From the NCBI GenBank assembly GCA_964435775.1, contig CAYTAP010000027.1, positions 1-34,798 on the forward strand: a DNA stretch of 34,798 nt, read 5' to 3'. The notes beneath the pieces were generated by a model. The model had not been told where the DNA came from, made no database searches, and was given only the letters and a program-made list of their open reading frames with translations. Origin of the DNA: CAYTAP01 sp964435775. GTDB taxonomy: Bacteria; Planctomycetota; Phycisphaerae; Tepidisphaerales; Tepidisphaeraceae. The position numbers were made by a program, and so were the translations under genes. Positions 28,173 through 34,798 of the stretch are shown here, one piece after another. Each line of letters begins with the position of its first letter. Positions within the stretch are counted from its first letter, which is position 1.

Positions 28173-29858
28173 CTACTTCACCAACTTGCGGTACTTGATC
28201 CGATGCGGCTGATCGGCGGCGATCCCCATGCGTTTCTTTCGCTCCACTTCGTAATCGCTGTAGTTGCCTTCAAACCAGACGACCTCGCTGTCTCCTTCAA
28301 AAGCCAAAATGTGCGTGGCGATGCGGTCGAGAAACCATCGGTCGTGGCTGATGATCACAGCGCACCCCGCGAAGTTTTCCAACGCCTCCTCCAGCGAGCG
28401 CATCGTGTTGACGTCGATGTCGTTGGTCGGTTCGTCGAGCAGGATGACGTTCGCGCCGCTCCTCAGCATCCGCGCCAGGTGGACGCGGTTGCGCTCGCCG
28501 CCGCTGAGCGTGCCGACGCTGCGGGATTGATCGGTGCCGCTGAAACCGAAGCGCGAGACATACGCCCGGCTGTTGACGCGCTGCGTGCCCAGCTGGATGA
28601 ACTCTTCCCCATCGCTGATCGCCTGCCAGGTCGATTGCTCGGTGCCCAGGACATCGCGTGACTGGTCGAGGTACGCGAGCTTGACGCTGTCGCCGATCCG
28701 CAACACGCCGGCATCCGGCTTCTCCTGCCCGGTGATCATGCGGAAGAGCGTGGTCTTGCCCGCGCCATTGGGGCCGATGATCCCAACGATCCCGCCGCGC
28801 GGAAGGGAGAAGTTGACATCCTGCATCAGAACCTGCTCGCCGAAGCTCTTGCCCAGATGCGCCGCCTCGATGACAAGCTGCCCGAGTTTCGGCCCCGGCG
28901 GGATGAAGATTTCGATCTCCTGAATCTTCTTCGCCTGCTCCTGCGCGGCCATCGTTTCATACGCCTTGAGACGCGCCTTGCTCTTGGCCTGGCGGGCCCG
29001 GGCGCTGGATCGCACCCATTCCAATTCCCGCGCCAAGGCCTTTTGCCGCGATGATTCCTGCTTCTCCTCGATCTGAAGGCGCGACTGCTTTTGCTCCAGC
29101 CAGCTCGAGTAATTCCCCTTCCACGGAATCCCCTGCCCGCGGTCAAGCTCCAGAATCCAACCGGCCACGTTGTCCAGAAAATAGCGGTCGTGCGTGACGG
29201 CGATGACCGTTCCCTCATACCGCCGCAGATGCTGCTCCAGCCACGCGACGCTTTCGGCGTCGAGGTGATTGGTCGGCTCATCGAGCAGGAGAATATCCGG
29301 CTTTTGCAGGAGCAGCCGGCACATCGCCACGCGGCGCTTTTCCCCGCCGCTCAGCGTCTTGACCATCGCCTCCCCCGGCGGACACCGCAGGGCATCCATC
29401 GCCATCTCGAGCTGCGAATCGAGGTCCCAGGCGTTGAGCGCATCGAGCTTTTCCTGCACCTCCCCCTGCCGCTCGAGCAGCTTGTTCATCGCGTCATCGT
29501 CCATCGGCTCGGCGAAGCGCTCGTTGATCGCCTCAAACTCCTTGAGCAGATCGATCGTCCCCTGCGCCCCCTCCTCCACAACCTGCCGCACCGTCTTGGC
29601 TTCATCCAGCTTCGGCTCCTGCTCGAGAAAACCAACCGTATACCCGGCCTGTTTGTTGATCTGCCCTTCGTAGTTCGTGTCCACCCCCGCCAGAATCCGC
29701 AGGAGCGTGCTCTTGCCCGCCCCGTTGAGCCCCAGCACGCCGATCTTCGCGCCGTAAAAATAGGAGAGGTAAATGTCCTTGAGAATGACCTTCTTCTCAT
29801 GCGTCTTGCTGACGCCGACCATGGAATAAATCACTTTGTTCGCTTCGACGGTTGCCAT
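28173..29858 (-). CDS. ettA: ABC-F translation factor, EttA-like
   Basis: This 561-residue protein has two ABC domains without membrane helices. The first has Walker A GLNGAGKS (43-50), signature LSGGEKRRVAMCRLLL and Walker B LLLDEPTNHLD. The second has GPNGAGKT, LSGGERNRVHLARML and LLDEPTNDID. The linker is charged and helical (ARQAKSKARLKAYE), and the arm region within the first domain fits EttA (555 residues in E. coli). EttA binds the ribosomal E site and gates early elongation according to ATP/ADP level. The ATG at 29858 is fixed by homology to the family start (MATVEANKVIYSMVGVSK-type); upstream in-frame codons run into repeats. It is separate from the ACIII genes by 100 bp. Confidence 0.93.
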   Translation of the reverse strand: MATVEANKVIYSMVGVSKTHEKKVILKDIYLSYFYGAKIGVLGLNGAGKSTLLRILAGVDTNYEGQINKQAGYTVGFLEQEPKLDEAKTVRQVVEEGAQGTIDLLKEFEAINERFAEPMDDDAMNKLLERQGEVQEKLDALNAWDLDSQLEMAMDALRCPPGEAMVKTLSGGEKRRVAMCRLLLQKPDILLLDEPTNHLDAESVAWLEQHLRRYEGTVIAVTHDRYFLDNVAGWILELDRGQGIPWKGNYSSWLEQKQSRLQIEEKQESSRQKALARELEWVRSSARARQAKSKARLKAYETMAAQEQAKKIQEIEIFIPPGPKLGQLVIEAAHLGKSFGEQVLMQDVNFSLPRGGIVGIIGPNGAGKTTLFRMITGQEKPDAGVLRIGDSVKLAYLDQSRDVLGTEQSTWQAISDGEEFIQLGTQRVNSRAYVSRFGFSGTDQSRSVGTLSGGERNRVHLARMLRSGANVILLDEPTNDIDVNTMRSLEEALENFAGCAVIISHDRWFLDRIATHILAFEGDSEVVWFEGNYSDYEVERKKRMGIAADQPHRIKYRKLVK

Positions 29859-30289
29859 GGGAGGGATTGTGGTGGATTGCGCTGCGATTGTCGATTGCGG
29901 CCGTGGCGGGCGAGCGTCGGGCCGCTTCGTCGGAAAGGGATTCACCACGGAGGGCACAACGCAACGAGCCGGAAGCGTGAGCGACGGACGGACAAGGGAT
30001 TCACCGCCGAGACGCGGAGGACGCGGAGAAGAAATACTGTTTGAACCACAAGGCCACGAAGGACACGAAGCGGTTGACCTGGTTGGGATCCCCCTCAAAT
30101 GGTTGGAACTTCATTTTTATTTTTTTGGAAAACATCATCGCGGCCTTGCGGCGGGCGCTCGCAAGCCGGGGAACCGCTTCGTGATCTTCGTGGCTTGGTG
30201 GTTCCATTCGCATTTTTCCTCCGTGCCCTCCGTGGTGAATCATCTCCGCGCTCTTCGCGTCTCAGCGGTGAAATTCCCCCGTCCTAAAG
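29859..30289. repeat. Nested inverted-repeat region
   Basis: No gene is visible in this 431-bp stretch. Three pairs of arms face each other around a common centre: 29941-29957 with 30223-30239 (17 bases, perfect), about 29999-30029 with 30244-30275 (imperfect), and about 30044-30073 with 30174-30203 (imperfect). A separate CGAGCCGGAAGCGTGAGC-type unit lies at about 29967-29990. The central part (about 30074-30170) is AT-rich in places. The units resemble dispersed ACACGAAG and CGCGGAG repeats seen in several bacterial groups. Confidence 0.7.
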
Positions 30290-31402
30290 TCAGCGTGCAG
30301 GCGCAATCGCGGAGGAAGCGGTGCGATTCATCCCCCACGCCTGTCGAAGGACGTCCAATACCATCGGACGGTCCTGGATTGAGAAGGGGTCATTGTGCTC
30401 CATTCGATGAAACTGATCGCTCGTGAACCATTTCCAGATGAACATCCCCTTCACATACGAATGCCGGCTCGCTTCTTCAATCGCCACCTTGTAGAGCCGC
30501 GCCTGATACGCGGGATCGGGATTGACGACATCGTACGCCCACGGCTCGATGCCGGCTTTGCTGCTCGTCGTGTAGCCGATCTCGGTGAAGCAGAGCTGGC
30601 CGCCCCATTTTTGCACGAAGGGGTCGAGGTCGCGGTAGATCTTTTCCCAGCCGCGCCGGAGCAAGTCCTCGCTGGCGTTTTCCTTGTTCGTCAATGGGAA
30701 ATAGGCGTCGATCCCGACGCAATCGAGGGCATCGAGCCATTGGACGTTCGGCCATTCCCCCATCGCGCAGGCGTAGGTGATGATGCCGGGATACGCCTTG
30801 CGCACCGTGGCGATCAGCTTCCGCCAGCGCGCCGCCTGGCCGCGGGTTCCCTCGTATTCCACGCCGACGCACAACGCCTCCGCGCCGGCGGCCTTGGCGA
30901 TCTTCGCCTCGTACAAGATGTACGCGGTGTACTGGGCGAACCACTCATCCCAGTCCGCCTCGCTGGTCATCTTGATGTCGCCGTGCCACTTGCCCCCATC
31001 GCCAAACTCCCTCGACCAGATGTGCGGCTTGAGGAGCACCTTCAAGCCGGCCGCGTGGGCGTCGGCGATGCACCGGCTCAGATCGGCGCTCGTCAGCGAG
31101 GGATCATCGCCAAAGCGCACCCCCGGCCGATCGACCCGCTCCATGTACGCGAAATCATTGAGGGCGACCCAGTTGGCCCCCAGATCGGCAATGGCCGCAA
31201 GCTGTTTGCGGCATTCAGCGCTGCCGTATCCAAACCCCCGCCGATGCAGATGCGTCAGATTCACCCCGCGCACTTCAAAGGGAATCGGCACGGCAGGAGC
31301 GGTCGTCGGCGAGCGATCCGCCGCCGGACACGCGAAGCCCGCCAGCAACACGAGCAGCGCCGCCGCAAGCCAGACCGCATGTGAAATGCTCAGCTTTCGC
31401 AT
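30290..31402 (-). CDS. Secreted glycoside hydrolase, GH113-like
   Basis: This 370-residue protein has a signal peptide (MRKLSISHAVWLAAALLVLLAG, cleavage or acylation near AGFAC/PAA) and a TIM-barrel GH113-type catalytic domain. Family-like segments include GVNLTHLHRRGFGYGSAECRK-type strand 1 sequence, LGANWVALNDFAYM, LLKPHIWSREFGDGGKW and GIDAYFPLTN. The likely acid/base is E182 (VGVEYE) and the nucleophile E274 (FTEIGY). GH113 enzymes act on beta-mannans; related TIM-barrel proteins have other or unknown substrates. It stands alone between repeat regions, with no transporter or binding module beside it. The start at 31402 has no clear Shine-Dalgarno. Confidence 0.8.
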   Translation of the reverse strand: MRKLSISHAVWLAAALLVLLAGFACPAADRSPTTAPAVPIPFEVRGVNLTHLHRRGFGYGSAECRKQLAAIADLGANWVALNDFAYMERVDRPGVRFGDDPSLTSADLSRCIADAHAAGLKVLLKPHIWSREFGDGGKWHGDIKMTSEADWDEWFAQYTAYILYEAKIAKAAGAEALCVGVEYEGTRGQAARWRKLIATVRKAYPGIITYACAMGEWPNVQWLDALDCVGIDAYFPLTNKENASEDLLRRGWEKIYRDLDPFVQKWGGQLCFTEIGYTTSSKAGIEPWAYDVVNPDPAYQARLYKVAIEEASRHSYVKGMFIWKWFTSDQFHRMEHNDPFSIQDRPMVLDVLRQAWGMNRTASSAIAPAR

Positions 31403-31623
31403 AAAGAGTTGGCCACCAAGGCACAAAGACACAAAGAAATCACAAAGAGATTTCCATATGGGCTTTCATGGCCGGAAAGAGCATCCTCTATTTCTCATTT
31501 ATTTATAAGCTTGGCGGCTTTGCAAGCAGCGTTCGCGCGCCGGGCGCCTCTTTGTGCCTTCGCGTCTTCGTGGCGAATTGCGTCTTTGTGGCGAATTGGC
31601 CTGCGCATCATGGTGAATCTCAT
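31403..31623. repeat. Repeat-rich spacer upstream of the GH113-like gene
   Basis: GGCACAAAGACACAAAG-type units (about 31420-31436) face a CTTTGTGCCTTCGCGTCTTC-type unit (about 31552-31571), followed by a second CGTCTTTGTGGCGAATT unit. They are inverted arms around an AT-rich centre. The arrangement is like that of 29859-30289. No gene is visible. Confidence 0.6.
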
Positions 31624-32784
31624 TCAATGCCCCGGCAGATGCTCCACCAGGCGGTCCAACTGCTCAATCGTGTTGTAAAAGTGCGGGCTGCAGCGCATCC
31701 GTCCTTCGCGGAAGGCGATTTCGGTCTGATGTTCCTTCCGCAGCGTGTTGACGATTCTTCCGTGATCGTGGCTTGGCGAGATGAAGCTGACGCTCCCGCT
31801 CCATTGCGCCCCATCGCGCGGGCTGATGATCCGGTATCCCTTGTCAATCAGGCCGTGAACGAGGTGATCGGTCAGAAGTTTGAGCCGCTCCAGGATATTC
31901 GCCGCCCCCAGCGGGGCGAGCAATTCCATCGACGCCTTGAGCCCCATCAATCCGACGATGTTGTGACTCCCGCTTTCAAACCGCCCGGCATCCGGCTTGA
32001 GCGTGTAATCATAGTTCCCGAAATCCATCGCGTTGGTGACGTTGAGCCACCCCACCGTCAGCGGGCGGGTCTTGTCCAACAGCTCCCGCCGGCAATAAAA
32101 GATTCCCGCGCCTTCGGGCCCCATCAGCCACTTGTGCCCATCCGCCGACAGGTAGTCGATCTTCATCGCCTCACAATCGATCGGCACAACGCCGAGCGTC
32201 TGAATCGCATCGACGCAGAACAGTTTCCCATGCTCACGACAAAAGGCTCCGATCCGGGCGATGTCATGGCGCTGGCCGGAGGCGAACTCGACATGCGAGA
32301 GCGTGACGAGCCTCGTCTTCGGATGCGCCGCCTCCTTCAAAATGGCGTCGACGGGGACGTGGCGATGCCCCCGCTCGTCGGCCACTTCCTCGACCATGAC
32401 CAATTCCGTCCCATGCCGCCGCCCCACTTCCATCCAGGGATAAATATTGGCCGGGTATTCGACGTTCGTCGTGACGATCCGGTCCCCCCGGTTCCAGTCG
32501 ATCCCGCCGGCGACGATGCTCAGCCCCTCGCTGGTGTTTTTGATGAAGGCGATTTCATCCCGGTGGGCGTGGATCATGTCGGCCGAGAGGATGCGGAGTT
32601 TTTCAACATCCTCATGCCATGTGGTCCCCAGGTACGCCCCGTTCATCGCTTCATCGGCGAACTTTTTCATCGCCTCCCCCGCCACCTTCGGCACGGGGGC
32701 GACGCCGGCGTGGTTGAAGAACTGCCAGTATTGGAGGATGGGAAACGCCTCTGGATTGCCGATCAGGTCATTCATCGTGGACAT
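31624..32784 (-). CDS. Class V aminotransferase (isopenicillin-N-epimerase/cysteine-desulfurase-like)
   Basis: This is a PLP-dependent fold-type-I enzyme. The PLP lysine is in SADGHKWLMGPEGAG, and the phosphate and ring contacts are in FIKNTSEG, VEYPANIYPW and VDAIQTLGVVP. RFESGSHN closes the active site. Length from 32784 is 386 residues. The starts at 32802, 32784 and 32775 are all plausible; 32784 was taken because it has a weak GGA, and the N-terminus begins just before the conserved FPILQYWQFFNHAGVAP. Members of this group include isopenicillin N epimerase-like and kynureninase-like enzymes, so the substrate cannot be stated. No sulfur-transfer partner (SufE, SufU, IscU) is present nearby. 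It is divergent from the restriction-methylation gene. Confidence 0.85.
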   Translation of the reverse strand: MSTMNDLIGNPEAFPILQYWQFFNHAGVAPVPKVAGEAMKKFADEAMNGAYLGTTWHEDVEKLRILSADMIHAHRDEIAFIKNTSEGLSIVAGGIDWNRGDRIVTTNVEYPANIYPWMEVGRRHGTELVMVEEVADERGHRHVPVDAILKEAAHPKTRLVTLSHVEFASGQRHDIARIGAFCREHGKLFCVDAIQTLGVVPIDCEAMKIDYLSADGHKWLMGPEGAGIFYCRRELLDKTRPLTVGWLNVTNAMDFGNYDYTLKPDAGRFESGSHNIVGLMGLKASMELLAPLGAANILERLKLLTDHLVHGLIDKGYRIISPRDGAQWSGSVSFISPSHDHGRIVNTLRKEHQTEIAFREGRMRCSPHFYNTIEQLDRLVEHLPGH

Positions 32785-32962
32785 GTCCGGATCATAGGCC
32801 ATGAGGCGGGTGGAATGAAACGCTCTTTTGGCGTGATGGCCCGGCGTCCGTTCCTTCAATTCATCCCCCGCCGCCCGTATGATGCCCGGCGACGGTCTGA
32901 TCGCCATGAAAAACCAGCCCATCGCCCGCCTCGCCCGGCGCCGATGCGCACAGGGAGCACAA

Positions 32963-34798
32963 ATGGCAAAAGCACGCGGCGGCGCAGCGCTCGGCGTCGC
33001 ATCCGGCCTCTATCGGGATGTGGCCGCCCCCAAGCATCGCACGCTCTTCCTGCCCCGCTTCCTGGCGGCGCGGGCGGATGAACCGCGCTGGGCGGGAGCG
33101 GAGCGCGACGCCGCCCACGCGATCATCATCGACTGGGCCCGCCTCGCCGACACCCGCGCCCTGGATCACAAGGAAACCGCCCTCGACGGCGACTTCCTCG
33201 AGCGCATCTTCGGGGCCGCGCTGGGCTACGCATCCGTCTCCGACTCCCCCCTGGCGTACCAGCGGCAAAAGCAGTTCCATGTCCCCGGCGTCGGGACCGC
33301 CGACGGGGCGCTGGGCGCGTTCACCGACGCCGAGCACACCAGGCCCCTGGCCGTCATCGAGCTCAAGGGCGCGGACGCCGACCTCGACCACGACCGCTTC
33401 AATGGCCGCACGCCCGTTCAGCAGCTCTGGGACTATCTCAACGCCCTGCCCGATTGCCCGTGGGGGATCGTCAGCAACTACCGCACGATCCGCTTGTATC
33501 ACCGCGACCGCACGCCCCAGGCGTACGAGGAGTTTCATTTCCCCGACCTGATCGACCCGCGCCTCTTCGCCCGCTTCTGGTACATCCTCCAGCGCGGCGG
33601 GTTGATCCGCTCGAAGGTCGAGGCCCCCCGCGCCCTGGCGCTGCTCAAGGAAACCCGCGACCGCCAGAAGGAGGCGGGGGATGATCTCTACGACGCCTAC
33701 TCCGCCCAGCGCACCGCATTGATCCGCCACCTGATCGCCGCCCACGCCCTGGCCTACGACGACGCCATCGCCGCCGCCCAGAAGCTGCTCGACCGGGTCA
33801 TTTTCATCGCCTTCTGCGCCGATCGCGGCCTGCTGCCGCAGAGCATCATCGAAACCGCCATCAAGGACCGCCCCCGGTTCAGCCGCGTCACCAACCCGAT
33901 CTGGAACAACTTCCGCACCCTCTTCGGCTGGATCGACAGGGGGGATGCCGCGATGGAGATTCCCCCCTTCAACGGCGGCCTCTTCGCAACCGATCCGCGC
34001 GTCGATGAGCTGGAGCTGGACGATGAGTGGACGAACTTCTTCAAGACCATCGACTCCTACGACTTCCGCGATGAGGTCAACGTCGAGGTCCTGGGCCATT
34101 TGTTCGAGAAATCGATCACCGAGCTGGAGAAGTTCCGCGTCGTCGGCCTCTACGGCCCCCAGCCCGGAGGCGACGGGCGGCCGGAGATGCCCAAAAGCGC
34201 CCTGCGCAAGCGCTTTGGCATCTATTACACCCCAGCCGACTTCACGGAGTTGATCGTCAACCGGACCGTCGGCGAGTTGATCGCCCGCCGCGTCGATCCC
34301 CTGCCCACCGTGCCGGAGAAACTCGCGGCCCTGCGATCATTGAAGATCATCGATCCCGCCTGCGGAAGCGGCGCGTTCCTCATCGCCGCCTACCAGCGCC
34401 TCGACGACGCCTACGGCGATCTCGTCCGCCTGCTCCGGATCGACGCCGATGAGCAGGCCGCCACCGCGCTGGAGGCCGCCTACCCCGATTACATCCTCCA
34501 CGACAATCTCTACGGCGTCGATCTCTCGCGCGAGGCGGTGGAGATCACGCAACTGGCCCTCTGGATTCGCTCGGCCCGCCGGGGCAAAACGCTGGCCGAC
34601 CTCTCGGGCAACATCGTCTGGGGCAACTCGCTCGTCGCCGACCCGGCCATCCACCCCCGCGCCATCGATTGGCGCGAGACCTTCCCGGCGGTGTTTCAAG
34701 CGAAGACCCCCTCCCCCGACGCCACACCTCCCTCCCCCGACGCCACACCTCCCTCCCCCGGTACGCCGGGGGAGGGCCGGGGAGGGGGTTCTTCGCGG
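32963..34798 (+). CDS. Restriction-methylation fusion protein (type IIG-like), 3' end beyond window
   Basis: The frame is open to the window end (612 codons seen). The N-terminal region carries a PD-(D/E)xK-like nuclease core: D114 (GTADGAL), then E133-x-K135 (VIELKG), then PVQQLWDYL, as in type IIG/IIL enzymes. Around residues 413-430, FGIYYTPADFTELIV is methyltransferase motif X. DPACGSGAFL (464-473) is motif I, the S-adenosylmethionine-binding loop of N6-adenine methyltransferases. GVDLSREAVEITQLALWIRS follows. Motif IV (NPPY) is not reached. The last 33 residues (from about 34700) are encoded by a palindromic repeat. AGGGAG precedes the ATG at 32963; an in-frame ATG at 32906 is weaker. 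It would restrict unmethylated phage DNA and methylate the host site. Confidence 0.85.
   Translation, partial: MAKARGGAALGVASGLYRDVAAPKHRTLFLPRFLAARADEPRWAGAERDAAHAIIIDWARLADTRALDHKETALDGDFLERIFGAALGYASVSDSPLAYQRQKQFHVPGVGTADGALGAFTDAEHTRPLAVIELKGADADLDHDRFNGRTPVQQLWDYLNALPDCPWGIVSNYRTIRLYHRDRTPQAYEEFHFPDLIDPRLFARFWYILQRGGLIRSKVEAPRALALLKETRDRQKEAGDDLYDAYSAQRTALIRHLIAAHALAYDDAIAAAQKLLDRVIFIAFCADRGLLPQSIIETAIKDRPRFSRVTNPIWNNFRTLFGWIDRGDAAMEIPPFNGGLFATDPRVDELELDDEWTNFFKTIDSYDFRDEVNVEVLGHLFEKSITELEKFRVVGLYGPQPGGDGRPEMPKSALRKRFGIYYTPADFTELIVNRTVGELIARRVDPLPTVPEKLAALRSLKIIDPACGSGAFLIAAYQRLDDAYGDLVRLLRIDADEQAATALEAAYPDYILHDNLYGVDLSREAVEITQLALWIRSARRGKTLADLSGNIVWGNSLVADPAIHPRAIDWRETFPAVFQAKTPSPDATPPSPDATPPSPGTPGEGRGGGSSR
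34699..34798. repeat. Palindromic repeat inside the restriction-methylation gene
   Basis: Bases 34699-34716 are identical to 7453-7470. A 21-base unit is present twice in tandem (34709-34729, 34730-34750). A hairpin follows (34751-34761 with 34766-34776, loop TACG), and the outer arm 34779-34795 pairs with the element's left edge (34702-34716 region). All 100 bases are open in the gene's frame; they encode a P/S/D/A/T- then G-rich peptide. Confidence 0.85.

Noticed and set aside
32861..34099. 412-codon minus-strand frame at the right end
   Set aside because: It is the antisense of the restriction-methylation gene, whose plus-strand frame contains nuclease and methyltransferase motifs and a Shine-Dalgarno.

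Overview
The window is a high-GC bacterial draft sequence with a run of 10 Ns at 2633-2642. Its content points to the Planctomycetota, probably a Phycisphaerae-like lineage. The pointers are a NagB-LmbE fusion, sugar-isomerase and Gfo/Idh/MocA genes beside a ROK regulator, a XylR-type PBP-AraC regulator, an alternative complex III (ACIII) plus caa3 oxidase locus, a GH113-like hydrolase, and many short dispersed palindromic repeats between genes. The taxonomic call is inference; there is no rRNA or tRNA gene here.

Layout. 1-1580: two small membrane-protein genes (minus strand) bracketed by two copies of a REP-like palindromic repeat, with the last codons of a second ROK-like gene at the far left. 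1829-7228: a ROK regulator (minus, broken by the N gap) diverges from a plus-strand run encoding a glucosamine-6-phosphate deaminase-like/LmbE fusion, a xylose-isomerase-like TIM-barrel protein and a Gfo/Idh/MocA oxidoreductase, which looks like amino-sugar or sugar catabolism. 7229-7535: a repeat block. 7536-9839: a UDP-glucuronate decarboxylase-like epimerase diverging from a XylR-like regulator. 9914-14196 (minus): a tripartite ABC exporter (adaptor, permease, ATPase) followed by a family 2 glycosyltransferase; the adaptor gene carries an in-frame TAG. 14302-14985: an SRAP (YedK/HMCES) gene.

15103-28072 is one co-directional minus-strand energy locus, transcribed actA-actB-actC-actD-actE-actF-small membrane protein-SCO-CoxII(+cytochrome c)-CoxI-CoxIII-CoxIV. 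Most genes overlap or nearly touch. Together they would oxidise quinol, pass electrons through c-type hemes to CuA, and reduce a terminal acceptor. The CoxI protein is unusual: the CuB-helix motif reads YSHPAVS, so the cross-linking tyrosine is replaced by serine, and the conserved loop before it appears to be missing.

28173-34798: an EttA-like ABC-F protein, a nested inverted-repeat region, a GH113-like hydrolase, another repeat region, a class V aminotransferase, and divergently a truncated (contig end) restriction-methylation fusion protein. Its reading frame runs through a copy of the same palindromic repeat that is intergenic at 7453-7500. The two observations most worth following are the CoxI active-site change and this coding palindromic insertion.
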